This document shows positions 42,114 to 50,841 of a stretch of DNA of 64,000 nucleotides, one piece after another. This stretch comes from Cytobacillus gottheilii (lineage in GTDB: Bacteria; Bacillota; Bacilli; Bacillales; Cytobacillaceae). The notes beneath the pieces were generated by a model, which was not told where the DNA came from, searched no databases, and saw nothing but the letters and a program-made list of their open reading frames with translations. A program made the translations under genes and the position numbers. Location: the NCBI RefSeq assembly GCF_900166665.1, contig NZ_LT800494.1, positions 2,501,768 to 2,565,767 on the forward strand, written 5' to 3'. Numbering within the stretch: position 1 is the stretch's first letter; each line of letters begins with the position of its first letter.

Positions 42114-43784
42114 GTGGACAGAAAGACAGCATTCTTAACAGAAGAAATTGAAATTAAGAATAAAGCGCATATACTCTATACATATCATTCTGAAGAAAAT
42201 TACGTAAATAACGCGGTCAGTTATATTATGACCGGGATCGCAAACGATCATCATGTGATTCTTATTGAAAACGAATATTTCTCCAAAAAAATACAGAGAA
42301 AATTAAAAGCTGTATTAGCGGAAGAAGATCTGAAAAAAGTGCATTTTACTAGCAATTATGATTTTTACTTAGCTAATAATCATTTTCATATTGATCGAAT
42401 TGTCCAGTGCTTTGGGGAAGTTCTCGATCCATTAATGACTCAAAATATTTCTGTACGGACTTGGGCACATGTCGAGTGGCCAGAGGAAGCAAATATAGAT
42501 CAAACGTTGATTGACTTTGAACAATGCGCTGATCATGAAATCAATCAGCATGGAATAATATCGGTTTGTGCTTATGATGGAAAACGGATTTCTGCTTCTT
42601 TACAAAATAAGATCATGGAATGGCACGAATATTTTATGACAGATGATGCCCTAGTCCGTTCCTATCTTTACAGAGGTAATGATGCAATCTTTCCATCATT
42701 GTCTGATCAGGTCCTCAGGGACAAAAAGGTAGAAAAACAACTGTCCGCCAAAAATGATCAGATGCAGGCTTTTATGAAACAAAACCTTGATTCTGTCATG
42801 ATCGTTGGCCAAAATGAAACAGTCCTTTATATTAATCATATTTTTGAAGAAACCTTTGGCTGGAGTGCGGATGAAATCTTAGGTTTAAATGTATACGAGC
42901 TTCCAGTTGCTGCCTCTGTTAGTAAAGAGAAAATTGATCATAGAGAACAGACGATTAAAGAATCTGATTCTATATATAAAATGGAGTGTACGCGGCAAAC
43001 CAAGGATGGAAAACATATAAAGGTTCTGCAAACCTGTTTTCCCTTTCGAGATGAAGATGATCAGATATTTGCCTGGGTCGTGATTCTTAGAGATCAAACC
43101 GAACGGTATCAAGCTCAGGATCTTCTTCTTCAATCAGACAAGCTGTCAATTGCCGGCGAGCTTGCTGCAGGAATTGCTCATGAAATTCGCAATCCGGTTA
43201 CCGCGATTAAAGGCTTCCTTCAGCTTTTAAATGCAGATGGAAAAAATGTGCGAACCTATTATTCTGTGATGGCATCCGAAATTGAACGGATTGAGCTAAT
43301 CTTAAGCGAGCTGCTTGTTTTGGCAAAGCCGCAGTCAACCGATTTTAAATCAAATAACTTAGTTGTGCTCATTAAGGATGTCATTACATTGCTTGATGCA
43401 CAAGCCAATATGAATAGTGTGCAGATTAAGACAATTTGCACCAACGAGGAAATTCATGTTAAGTGCGATGTTAACCAAATCAAACAAATTTGCATCAATT
43501 TCATTAAAAACGGCATTGAAGCGATGGATTCTGGTGGAATACTAACCGTTAAAATTGAACAAACCATTAATGAAATACTTCTATCATTTATAGACGAAGG
43601 AAAAGGAATCCCTGAATCCATTCTAAAAAAACTGGGCCAGCCCTTCTTTACTACGAAAGAAAACGGAACTGGCTTAGGACTGATGGTCAGCAAAAAAATT
43701 ATTGAAGATCATTATGGAAGCCTGCAGATACATAGTCAGCTACATGAAGGCACCACAATTGAGGTGCGGCTTCCAATTAGGTAA
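42114..43784 (+). CDS. MEDS-PAS sensor histidine kinase (sporulation-kinase-like)
   Basis: A 556-residue kinase. An N-terminal MEDS-like domain (about 10-180: HILYTYHSEENYVNNAVSYI, then HVILIENEYF) is followed by a PAS domain (about 225-340). HisKA has the phospho-acceptor His in GIAHEIRNPVTAIKGFLQLL. The ATPase has its N box in INFIKNGIEAM, then DEGKGIP and GTGLGL. There are no membrane segments, so it is a soluble sensor. No response regulator lies next to it; the orphan state and the HEIRNP box fit kinases that feed the Spo0F phosphorelay. The GTG start at 42114 follows GGAGAGG by 8 nt. A TATAAT at 42066 is the likely -10. Confidence 0.87.
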   Translation: MDRKTAFLTEEIEIKNKAHILYTYHSEENYVNNAVSYIMTGIANDHHVILIENEYFSKKIQRKLKAVLAEEDLKKVHFTSNYDFYLANNHFHIDRIVQCFGEVLDPLMTQNISVRTWAHVEWPEEANIDQTLIDFEQCADHEINQHGIISVCAYDGKRISASLQNKIMEWHEYFMTDDALVRSYLYRGNDAIFPSLSDQVLRDKKVEKQLSAKNDQMQAFMKQNLDSVMIVGQNETVLYINHIFEETFGWSADEILGLNVYELPVAASVSKEKIDHREQTIKESDSIYKMECTRQTKDGKHIKVLQTCFPFRDEDDQIFAWVVILRDQTERYQAQDLLLQSDKLSIAGELAAGIAHEIRNPVTAIKGFLQLLNADGKNVRTYYSVMASEIERIELILSELLVLAKPQSTDFKSNNLVVLIKDVITLLDAQANMNSVQIKTICTNEEIHVKCDVNQIKQICINFIKNGIEAMDSGGILTVKIEQTINEILLSFIDEGKGIPESILKKLGQPFFTTKENGTGLGLMVSKKIIEDHYGSLQIHSQLHEGTTIEVRLPIR

Positions 43785-43794
43785 AACATAATAA

Positions 43795-43828
43795 AAACAG
43801 TGAGCAGCAGTATGCTCACTGTTTTTTT
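43795..43828 (+). terminator. Intrinsic terminator
   Basis: AAACAGTGAGCA pairs with TGCTCACTGTTT and continues into a T-run. It ends the histidine kinase gene. Confidence 0.85.
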
Positions 43829-43934
43829 ATGGACAAGAACACATACTGGCCTGTTTGCTTACATATCATTTAAGGCTAGTACTTTTTTAGAAATAAATGG
43901 TGCTAAGAAAGCAAGGCAAATAGGTGGTGATCTC

Positions 43935-44567
43935 ATGAGCTTAACGATCTTATGCAGCTATATCATACTGGGCTTTACATTGGCTGCTCCAATTGGGCCA
44001 GTGAATTCTGCTCGATTAGACAAAGGCATTAAAAACGGCTTCTGGCATGCCTGGGCGGTTGGCGCCGGTTCCATGATCGCTGACGGTGTCTACATGCTCA
44101 TTGTATATCTGGGAATGGTGCAATTTCTCCAAATTCCATTGGTCCAAGTTTTTCTATGGTTGTTTGGCGGGTTTATTTTAATCTACTCAGGTGTTGAAGG
44201 AATGCTTAGCTCGAGTAAAATTACCTTAACAGAAACACGAGGAAAAGAATCCTTATTCAAGTGTTTTCTAACAGGCTTTATCATGTCCATCACCAGTCCC
44301 TTAACGATTTTATTCTGGCTGGGTATTTACGGCTCTGTCCTCGCCAAAACAGTGCAAATGAACGGTACCGGTTCTTTAATCGTATACAGCTCAATGATTT
44401 TCCTTGGACTAATGCTATGGGATGTGCTTGTTGCTGGCTTAACAACTGGTTTAAGACGATTCTTAACGAAAAACAGCCTGCGTTTTATCGGGATTTCTTC
44501 CGGATTATCCCTTATAGGATTCGGACTTTATTTCGGCTATCAAGGGATTGTGGCTTTATTCTTCTAA
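43935..44567 (+). CDS. LysE-family amino-acid exporter, copy 1
   Basis: A 210-residue protein with six membrane helices. It opens MSLTILCSYIILGFTLAAPI, with GPVNSARLDKGIKNGFWHAW after it, the signature end of helix 1 in LysE exporters. SPLTILFWLGIYGSVLAKT is in the middle. It should export amino acids or related solutes. The copy at 44975 is clearly homologous along its whole length. The ATG at 43935 follows AGGTGGTGA. Confidence 0.87.
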   Translation: MSLTILCSYIILGFTLAAPIGPVNSARLDKGIKNGFWHAWAVGAGSMIADGVYMLIVYLGMVQFLQIPLVQVFLWLFGGFILIYSGVEGMLSSSKITLTETRGKESLFKCFLTGFIMSITSPLTILFWLGIYGSVLAKTVQMNGTGSLIVYSSMIFLGLMLWDVLVAGLTTGLRRFLTKNSLRFIGISSGLSLIGFGLYFGYQGIVALFF

Positions 44568-44569
44568 TA

Positions 44570-44881
44570 TCACTCACTTACGGAACGATACATCGTCGTT
44601 TGCATACTGCCCTGCTCAATGTTTTCGAGAAAAAAGGCTTCAACGAGCTTTTGATATTCTTCATCTGCGAACATCTTCTTATTTTGCAGCTCCAATTCGG
44701 CCAGTCCATCATAAATGGTTAACAGTGAATATGTATGATCCTTGCCGGTAATTGGTGTGAGGATTTCTACTTTATGCTCATAATTTTCAGAACGGAACTT
44801 TTTCATTTCCTGTAAATTTTCAATTGCTTCTTTAAATTTGCCTTGCTTGATCTCAAAGGTTTGATACACATAAACAGACAT
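44570..44881 (-). CDS. Small dimeric alpha-beta barrel-like protein (NIPSNAP/ABM type)
   Basis: A 103-residue protein: SVYVYQTFEIKQGKFKEAIE, then a helix, VEILTPITGKDHTYSLLTIY, then two helices. This beta-alpha-beta order is that of dimeric ferredoxin-like folds such as NIPSNAP or antibiotic-biosynthesis monooxygenases. Lone small members may bind or oxidise small molecules; no catalytic residue can be named. GAGGTGAG lies before the ATG at 44881. It is antisense between the two LysE genes. Confidence 0.65.
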   Translation of the reverse strand: MSVYVYQTFEIKQGKFKEAIENLQEMKKFRSENYEHKVEILTPITGKDHTYSLLTIYDGLAELELQNKKMFADEEYQKLVEAFFLENIEQGSMQTTMYRSVSE

Positions 44882-44974
44882 ATTGCTCACCTCTATACAT
44901 AATTTGTAAGCCTTAGTATGTTCCTTTCTAACGTCTTTATTCTTTCATTTACTTTTTAGGGAGATGATCTTTTC

Positions 44975-45604
44975 ATGATTGTTTTTTTTAGCTATATCCT
45001 ATTGGGGCTCTCGCTGGCTGCACCGATCGGCCCTGTGAATGCTGCTGTGTTGGATAAAGGAATCAAAAAGGGCTTTTTTCATGGCTGGCTAGTTGGTCTC
45101 GGTGCCATGACTGCGGATGTAGTATATATGTTTGCTGTTTTTATGGGGCTTGTTCATTTTTTAGAATTTCCTTTTGTGAAAGCTTTTCTATGGTCGTTTG
45201 GCTTTTTTGTTTTGGTTTATACAGGGATTGAAACGATTATGGGAGCAGGCAAGATTATTTCTCCGAAAAGAACCAATGATGATACCAAGATCAAATCTTT
45301 CCTTTCCGGCTTTTTCATTTCCATTTCCAATCCTCTGACGATTCTGTTCTGGCTAGGTATCTATGGTTCAGTTCTGGCTAAGACTGTTACAGAATTTGAT
45401 CATATTCACTTAGCTTTATACAGCATTGCCATATTTATCGGCCTGATTATATGGGATTTATTTATATTGGTCATTGCCAGCGGCTTTAGAAAAACGTTAT
45501 CTGGTAAAACATTAGCACTAATTTCGATTTTCTCTGGCATTTCTCTGATTGGCTTTGGTCTTTACTTTGGCTACCAGGCAATTCTGCTGCTATTCTTTAC
45601 GTAA
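44975..45604 (+). CDS. LysE-family amino-acid exporter, copy 2
   Basis: A 209-residue protein with the same six-helix plan and motifs as copy 1 (AAPIGPVNAAVLDKGIKKGF and NPLTILFWLGIYGSVLAKT). GGGAGATG precedes the ATG. The duplication flanks an antisense gene. The two may form a hetero-oligomer or have diverged in substrate. Confidence 0.87.
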   Translation: MIVFFSYILLGLSLAAPIGPVNAAVLDKGIKKGFFHGWLVGLGAMTADVVYMFAVFMGLVHFLEFPFVKAFLWSFGFFVLVYTGIETIMGAGKIISPKRTNDDTKIKSFLSGFFISISNPLTILFWLGIYGSVLAKTVTEFDHIHLALYSIAIFIGLIIWDLFILVIASGFRKTLSGKTLALISIFSGISLIGFGLYFGYQAILLLFFT

Positions 45605-45692
45605 GAATGGGTTAGCCAATCTTTACCTTTTTATAATCGTATAAGATTCACTTCTCCTCCGCATGATAACGGTGAGATGAGGAGTGATACCT

Positions 45693-47057
45693 ATGGATTT
45701 TTTTGTTCCGGGCAGCGGCAGCAGTGGAAAAAGCAGTGAAAAAGGTGATTTGAGCTGGTGGCAGCTTTCTCTCATTGGAGTAGGATGTACGATTGGCACT
45801 GGATTTTTTCTCGGTTCAGCCATTGGTATTAAGATTACCGGCCCTTCTATTGTTTTTTCATTTATATTAGCGGCTTTTGGTACATATATCGTATATAACT
45901 TATTAGCAAAAATGACGGCAAAGGATCCGCATGACGGCTCTTTTTGTTATTATGCCGATCAAGCATATGGCCGCTGGGCTGGATTTAGCTGCGGCTGGAA
46001 CTACTGGAGTTCAAATATTTTAATTATGGGAAGCCAGTTAACCGCATTATCCATCCTTTCGCGCTTTTGGTTTCCAAATGTGCCGCTTTGGCTTTTCGCC
46101 ATTGGTTATGCATGTTTATCTATTATTGTTGTACTAACAGGAAACAAAGGTTTTGATAAAGCTGAAAATCTCTTTGCGATCATTAAAACAGCCGCCATCA
46201 TCATGTTTATCATTATCGCCTTTGCAGCGCTTTTTGGCTGGATTGGCGGAGATGTGAAACACCCTGGTTTCCCAAATGGTATGGGTGAACTGTTTCCTGA
46301 AGGCTATAAAGGCTTTTGGACTTCGTTGATTTACGCATTTTATGCCTATGGCGGGATTGAAGTCATCGGCTTAATGGCTATGAGATTAAAGAAAAAAGAG
46401 GATGCCCCAAAAGCCGGCATTATTATGCTTTTATTGCTTGTCATCATTTATGTTATTTCATTAGGACTTGCTGTGTATATGGCGGCACATGGCGATTTTC
46501 ATGAAAAGGAAAGTCCATTTGTTACAGCGTTAAAAGAGTACGATTTGGCCTTTTTCCCTCATGTTTTTAACGCTGCTATTATTATTGCAGGCTTTTCAAC
46601 GATGACTGCCTCTTTATTTGGTGTCACCTCTCTGCTTGTTACCATGGCACAAGGCGGAGATGCGCCAGCTTTCTTTTCGAAGAAGATTAAGAAAATGAAG
46701 GATCTTCCGCTTCCTTCGCTTGGATTGGCTACCATTGGTTTAACAGCTTCCATAATTACGGCTCTCCTGCTTCCTGGAAAAATATATGAATACATTACAA
46801 CCGCAGCAGGTATTTTAATTCTCTTTAACTGGGCGTTTATTATCATTTCAGCGTTTAAAAATTTAGAGCTGAAAATTTGGGGTAAGCTGTTATCGTGGAT
46901 GGGGATTCTGCTGATTTTATTAGCGGTGAGCGGAACATTGCTGGAAAAAAGCATAAGGCCTGGACTGTATGTAAGCCTCCTGTTTGTCTTACTCATCGCC
47001 ATTGCAGCGATGATTATGCAAAAGAAAGGCTGGAAAGAAGGCAACGGCAACTGTTAG
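45693..47057 (+). CDS. APC-family amino-acid permease
   Basis: A 454-residue transporter with about 12 membrane helices. The helix-1 motif GVGCTIGTGFFLGSAIGI and FYAYGGIEVIGLMA in helix 6 are characteristic of amino acid-polyamine-organocation permeases of the AapA/YbxG type. GAGGAG precedes the ATG at 45693. It lies 88 bp after the second LysE gene on the same strand; with two exporters beside it, a combined role in amino-acid exchange is possible. Substrate unknown. Confidence 0.87.
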   Translation: MDFFVPGSGSSGKSSEKGDLSWWQLSLIGVGCTIGTGFFLGSAIGIKITGPSIVFSFILAAFGTYIVYNLLAKMTAKDPHDGSFCYYADQAYGRWAGFSCGWNYWSSNILIMGSQLTALSILSRFWFPNVPLWLFAIGYACLSIIVVLTGNKGFDKAENLFAIIKTAAIIMFIIIAFAALFGWIGGDVKHPGFPNGMGELFPEGYKGFWTSLIYAFYAYGGIEVIGLMAMRLKKKEDAPKAGIIMLLLLVIIYVISLGLAVYMAAHGDFHEKESPFVTALKEYDLAFFPHVFNAAIIIAGFSTMTASLFGVTSLLVTMAQGGDAPAFFSKKIKKMKDLPLPSLGLATIGLTASIITALLLPGKIYEYITTAAGILILFNWAFIIISAFKNLELKIWGKLLSWMGILLILLAVSGTLLEKSIRPGLYVSLLFVLLIAIAAMIMQKKGWKEGNGNC

Positions 47058-47089
47058 AGGAACAAATGACTGGTACAAAAAGAAAATAA

Positions 47090-47358
47090 TATTTCTAAAA
47101 CACGAATATTCAATGTTTGGGAACTAAACAAGTCCGTTCCATTGCGCTGCAGACCCTCGCTTTCCGTGGGGAGGAAGCTGAGCCTCCTCGTCGCTGCCGC
47201 TCCTGCGGGGTCTCACCCTTTCCTCTACAGCCCACCGGAGTCGAGGGTCCTCCGCTCCATTTCACTAGGTTTAATTTTTTCACATAAAAAAACCGAATGA
47301 TTGAGGATGTTAAAACCCAATCATTCGGTTATAAAACTGAACAAAATACTTATGTCCC
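47090..47358 (+). repeat. Carrier-A composite repeat with GC-rich core
   Basis: AAGTCCGTTCCATT at 47130, a 113-bp GC-rich core, CCATTTCACT at 47257, then the AT arm and a hairpin (AACCGAATGATTG/CAATCATTCGGTT, 47291-47330), then CTTATGTCCCAACC. On the minus strand the hairpin is followed by a T-run, directly beyond ydbT. Confidence 0.75.
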
Positions 47359-47370
47359 AACCACTTCCAT

Positions 47371-48864
47371 TTATTTAATCGTAATCTCTTGTCTTCTTTC
47401 TCGATACCAATTCATAAACAGCGCGGCTAATTCATCTGGAATGTCGTCAATTCCAGAATGATGTACCGGCTTTGAGCGATTGACGGTGCCGATCGTAGCC
47501 AGACCAAATTTCTTTTGCAAAAATCCTCGTGTTACATTAATCTCAATGATTTTATCACGCTTTGTCACAAATAAGGTCGTACTCAAACTCCCTGATTTCA
47601 TTTGAATAAAATGATCATTAATCACATATTGACTATTTAAATAGTCCAAGACTCGTAATCCTGCAATGATCACTAATAATAGGATGGATATCAGCCACCA
47701 CGCAAAGTCCATGTCGAATGGCTCTGGTTTGAATATAAAAAGTGCGATTGTGGCAATGATCCATATCCAGCTTGGCCGCAGAAGTCGAATCCAAAATGAT
47801 TTTCTTGGAAGCTTCTTCATATTTTTTGTCACACTGTAGGCTGGCAGTAATTCTTCAATAATCTCATTGGCACGCTGAACAGGTAGAAATGGGTATAAAG
47901 AGTTTATTTCTAAATTCTCCTCACCGATTCCCACACCACCCGCACTCGTTAGCTTTACTTCTGCCAAGCCTAGTATTCTTTTTAATGGTGTTTGGATCAT
48001 TTCAATTGCCTGCACCCGGCTTTTGGATATTGAAAAAGCCGTTTCATCCAGGACTCCCTTTGTAATATAGATCCTCTCTTCATCAGAAGCAATAACATAA
48101 TTCCCGTATTTTAAAAATGTCCTGACAACGCCAAAGAGAACGGATGCAATGATAATGATGGCAGCTGCTAAGGCATAGAACCACCATGTTTGCGGCAGAG
48201 CAGAAAGCAGTCCTTGTGCTTCCTCTTCAATCGAAAACACCTCATTAAAGTTAGAGAACAATGAACCTACCACCGGGATGAGTAAAAGAAAGCTTAAAGA
48301 CGTAAACGATGCACGGATCAGATCTTTTCTAGTTGGTGTAAAGTGAATAATTCGATTGTCCATGGCTTTGGCTTCAGGCACTTCTTCCAAACCTTCTGTT
48401 TCCTCGACTTCGTTCGAAACAGCTGGCCGTTTTTTCACCATATCTTCAAGCAGTTCAGCAGCTGACTTGGTGATCATTTTAAACTCAATCGATGCGTCAT
48501 CCCCTGACATGCTTGTTTCAAACTGCAGAGAAGTCATTTTAAAAAGCTTATGAATAAAGGTCGTGCGGCGATTAACGTTTTGTATGCGTGAAAAAGGAAT
48601 CGTTTGTTTCGATTTTGTGAAAATACCTGAATAGAGATGAAAAGTCTCATCCTCAACTTCATACCGATCTGTCTGCCATTTTAAAAAGATCGTCACAATA
48701 CTAAATGCCAAAACGCATAGAAAAACAATTCTTCCATAAAAAACAAAGCTAGAATCTGAGCCAAATTGGATAACAAATAAATAAAGAGCGATAAAGCCAA
48801 AGCTCTTTACAAGACCAAAAACCTCCAAAACCATGATCAGTGGATGATATCTTTTCGCAGACAT
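47371..48864 (-). CDS. ydbT: YdbT-like membrane protein with bacterial PH domains
   Basis: A 497-residue membrane protein. Pairs of membrane helices (about 10-60, 185-250 and 365-410) alternate with three PH-like (DUF304) modules, for example PFSRIQNVNRRTTFIHKLFK and SISKSRVQAIEMIQTPLKRI. Size, order and the coupled ydbS gene match B. subtilis YdbT. The ydbST pair belongs to the sigma-W envelope-stress regulon and gives resistance to antimicrobial compounds. It overlaps ydbS by one base (TAATG). Confidence 0.87.
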   Translation of the reverse strand: MSAKRYHPLIMVLEVFGLVKSFGFIALYLFVIQFGSDSSFVFYGRIVFLCVLAFSIVTIFLKWQTDRYEVEDETFHLYSGIFTKSKQTIPFSRIQNVNRRTTFIHKLFKMTSLQFETSMSGDDASIEFKMITKSAAELLEDMVKKRPAVSNEVEETEGLEEVPEAKAMDNRIIHFTPTRKDLIRASFTSLSFLLLIPVVGSLFSNFNEVFSIEEEAQGLLSALPQTWWFYALAAAIIIIASVLFGVVRTFLKYGNYVIASDEERIYITKGVLDETAFSISKSRVQAIEMIQTPLKRILGLAEVKLTSAGGVGIGEENLEINSLYPFLPVQRANEIIEELLPAYSVTKNMKKLPRKSFWIRLLRPSWIWIIATIALFIFKPEPFDMDFAWWLISILLLVIIAGLRVLDYLNSQYVINDHFIQMKSGSLSTTLFVTKRDKIIEINVTRGFLQKKFGLATIGTVNRSKPVHHSGIDDIPDELAALFMNWYRERRQEITIK

Positions 48865-49355
48865 TATTCCACTTCCTTTAGCTTCGCGAACTGCGCAATT
48901 TCATCTCTTAATGCTAATGCCACATCTTCCTGCAAGCATGGAATAGTATGAGAAGAGCCCATCGTTTCAACTGAGATGCTCATCAGTCCGTATTTTTTCA
49001 GGATAGGTCCCTTATTGGTTGTTACAGCCTGAATCTTCGTCATCGGAATCAGCTCATGCTTTTCGGTAATGGTGCCAAATTTTAAATGAAGAAACTCTTC
49101 GTCCGCATTATAACGCCAAGATTTATATAACAGATGCGGGCGCACAAATGTCCAGATGATGGATGGAATTGAAAGGACAGCTAATCCAATAAAGATCCAG
49201 CCGAGCCATTCCACCCACTGAAAATAATGATCTAAAAATAGTAAAACAGCAATAACCACCAGTCCAATCACATCTTCAATCAGACCAGTAATTCTCCACA
49301 CCTTCTTAGCGTTGGCTGGAAGTGCGGTAGTTGGATTATGTATTTCGTTTGACAA
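48864..49355 (-). CDS. ydbS: YdbS-like membrane protein with a PH domain
   Basis: A 163-residue protein with two membrane helices (about 30-75) and one PH-like module (WRYNADEEFLHLKFGTITEK, then IPMTKIQAV). TTG at 49355, 6 nt from AAGGTG, is the most likely start; GTG at 49364 is possible. It is the first gene of the ydbST operon, with a sigma-W promoter upstream. Confidence 0.85.
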   Translation of the reverse strand: MSNEIHNPTTALPANAKKVWRITGLIEDVIGLVVIAVLLFLDHYFQWVEWLGWIFIGLAVLSIPSIIWTFVRPHLLYKSWRYNADEEFLHLKFGTITEKHELIPMTKIQAVTTNKGPILKKYGLMSISVETMGSSHTIPCLQEDVALALRDEIAQFAKLKEVE

Positions 49356-49390
49356 TATACTCACCTTTTCTATATTTCTTCTTATTTATA

Positions 49391-49415
49391 TACGGTCATC
49401 TGCTGAAAAGGTTTC
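49391..49415 (-). promoter_or_regulatory. Sigma-W promoter of ydbST
   Basis: GAAAC (49411-49415), a 16-bp spacer and CGTA (49391-49394) on the minus strand, extended to AAGAAACC and CGTATA, match the sigma-W consensus (TGAAAC-N16-CGTA). Confidence 0.8.
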
Positions 49416-49446
49416 TTGAATTCTATTTTTCTGCCAAAATTATTTT

Positions 49447-50751
49447 CTAAATCTCTAAAAAATCCTCCAATACAACGCCATCTGTTTCACCTAAATCCAG
49501 TCCAAGCAAGCGTGCCAGTGTGGGGCCAATGTCTACAAGACGCATATAGGGAATTTTCTGATTGGGTGATATTCCCTTTCCTGCTGCAAGAAAAAAGGTG
49601 GTGTAGTTTGGTTTAGTCGGTGAAAAACCATGGCATGCCAGCATATTCTTTGGATGATCATTGAGATTCTCTGTCGTGACCTCTTCTATGTAACGGCCAT
49701 GAATGCTCTCAGCAAAATAATATCCCTTTTTCGCTTCCAGCATAAAGGCGCAGCGAGGGTCTGCTCCTCTTTCTCCAGCCTCCGCTCCCGTTAAAATAAA
49801 CTCAATGCCTTCCAGCTGCTGTTCATCTACGATCTTTTTCACTATTCGTGCTGTTTCATGATCATGACCATCCTTTAAATAAATATACGCTGACCCATCA
49901 CAGCTGTGACAATAGGCTTTCCAATTGACTACTTTCCCTTTGCTGTCAACTTCTATTAAATTATGTTCACGAAGAAGCACATTTAGATGTATTTTTCTAT
50001 TGACATCGATTGCACTATGGTCTCCGAGCACTACAACAGTCGTTTCCTCTTCTGTTCCACACTCGTTGATGGCATCCAATAAAGCGCCAAGTCTGCGGTC
50101 GTGACGTTCAATGGCAGAGGCTGCGTCCTCCGAGTGTACGCCATGAACATGCCGCTGCGTATCTAAATCGGTAAAATGAACGAGCATGATATCGGGCTGC
50201 TTTTCTTTTAACGTAAAAACGGCTGATTCAAGGACAAAATCATCTAATTGCGGCTGATTTAATCCATTTCGAATAGATCCAAATCGTTTATTTAATTCCA
50301 GCTGATACATGGGACTGCCGCTAAAGAGCGAGACAAGCACTTGATTTTGCCACGGTCGGTTCGGAAAAATCTCCGGTAAATTGTACTGAATATGCTTTGC
50401 TCTGCCCGTCACCGGCCATAATAGCGCCGCAGTCCTTAAACCTGCTTTGTACGCTTCATCATAAAGTGTTGTACCTTTGATATCTTTACGATACCAATGC
50501 CAATCAGGTGAAATCCAGCCAGGCTGCAGCAGCGTATTATTCATAATGCCGTGCCGATTTGGATAATTTCCAGTGACAATCGATGTATGACAAGGATAGG
50601 TGACCGACGGATAAATCGATTCTACATGCTCAGCATAAGAAGCACGCTTTAAAATCCGCTGAAAATGAGGCAGAGCTGAAAATTGACTGAAATCTTCAGC
50701 AGCGAGGCAATCAAACGAAATCACAACCAGCTTTTTGCTTAAGGCATTCAT
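49447..50751 (-). CDS. Type I phosphodiesterase/nucleotide pyrophosphatase family protein
   Basis: A 434-residue alkaline-phosphatase-fold enzyme. The catalytic threonine is in YPSVTYPCHTSI near residue 52; metal ligands are in FDCLAAED, DLDTQRHVHG, VVLGDHS and the C-terminal LACHGF. No signal peptide, so it is cytoplasmic or uses an unusual route. Substrates may be nucleotides or other phosphodiesters. Two ATGs follow AGGAGGAGGT; the second is better spaced. It ends just upstream of the sigma-W promoter of ydbST. Confidence 0.85.
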   Translation of the reverse strand: MNALSKKLVVISFDCLAAEDFSQFSALPHFQRILKRASYAEHVESIYPSVTYPCHTSIVTGNYPNRHGIMNNTLLQPGWISPDWHWYRKDIKGTTLYDEAYKAGLRTAALLWPVTGRAKHIQYNLPEIFPNRPWQNQVLVSLFSGSPMYQLELNKRFGSIRNGLNQPQLDDFVLESAVFTLKEKQPDIMLVHFTDLDTQRHVHGVHSEDAASAIERHDRRLGALLDAINECGTEEETTVVVLGDHSAIDVNRKIHLNVLLREHNLIEVDSKGKVVNWKAYCHSCDGSAYIYLKDGHDHETARIVKKIVDEQQLEGIEFILTGAEAGERGADPRCAFMLEAKKGYYFAESIHGRYIEEVTTENLNDHPKNMLACHGFSPTKPNYTTFFLAAGKGISPNQKIPYMRLVDIGPTLARLLGLDLGETDGVVLEDFLEI

Positions 50752-50841
50752 CATACCTCCTCCTTTCGAACCCTTTTTATAGGTTAAATTTTACCTTTAT
50801 TTATCTATCTTTCCAAGATTTTTGTGAAAATTAAGAAGTTG

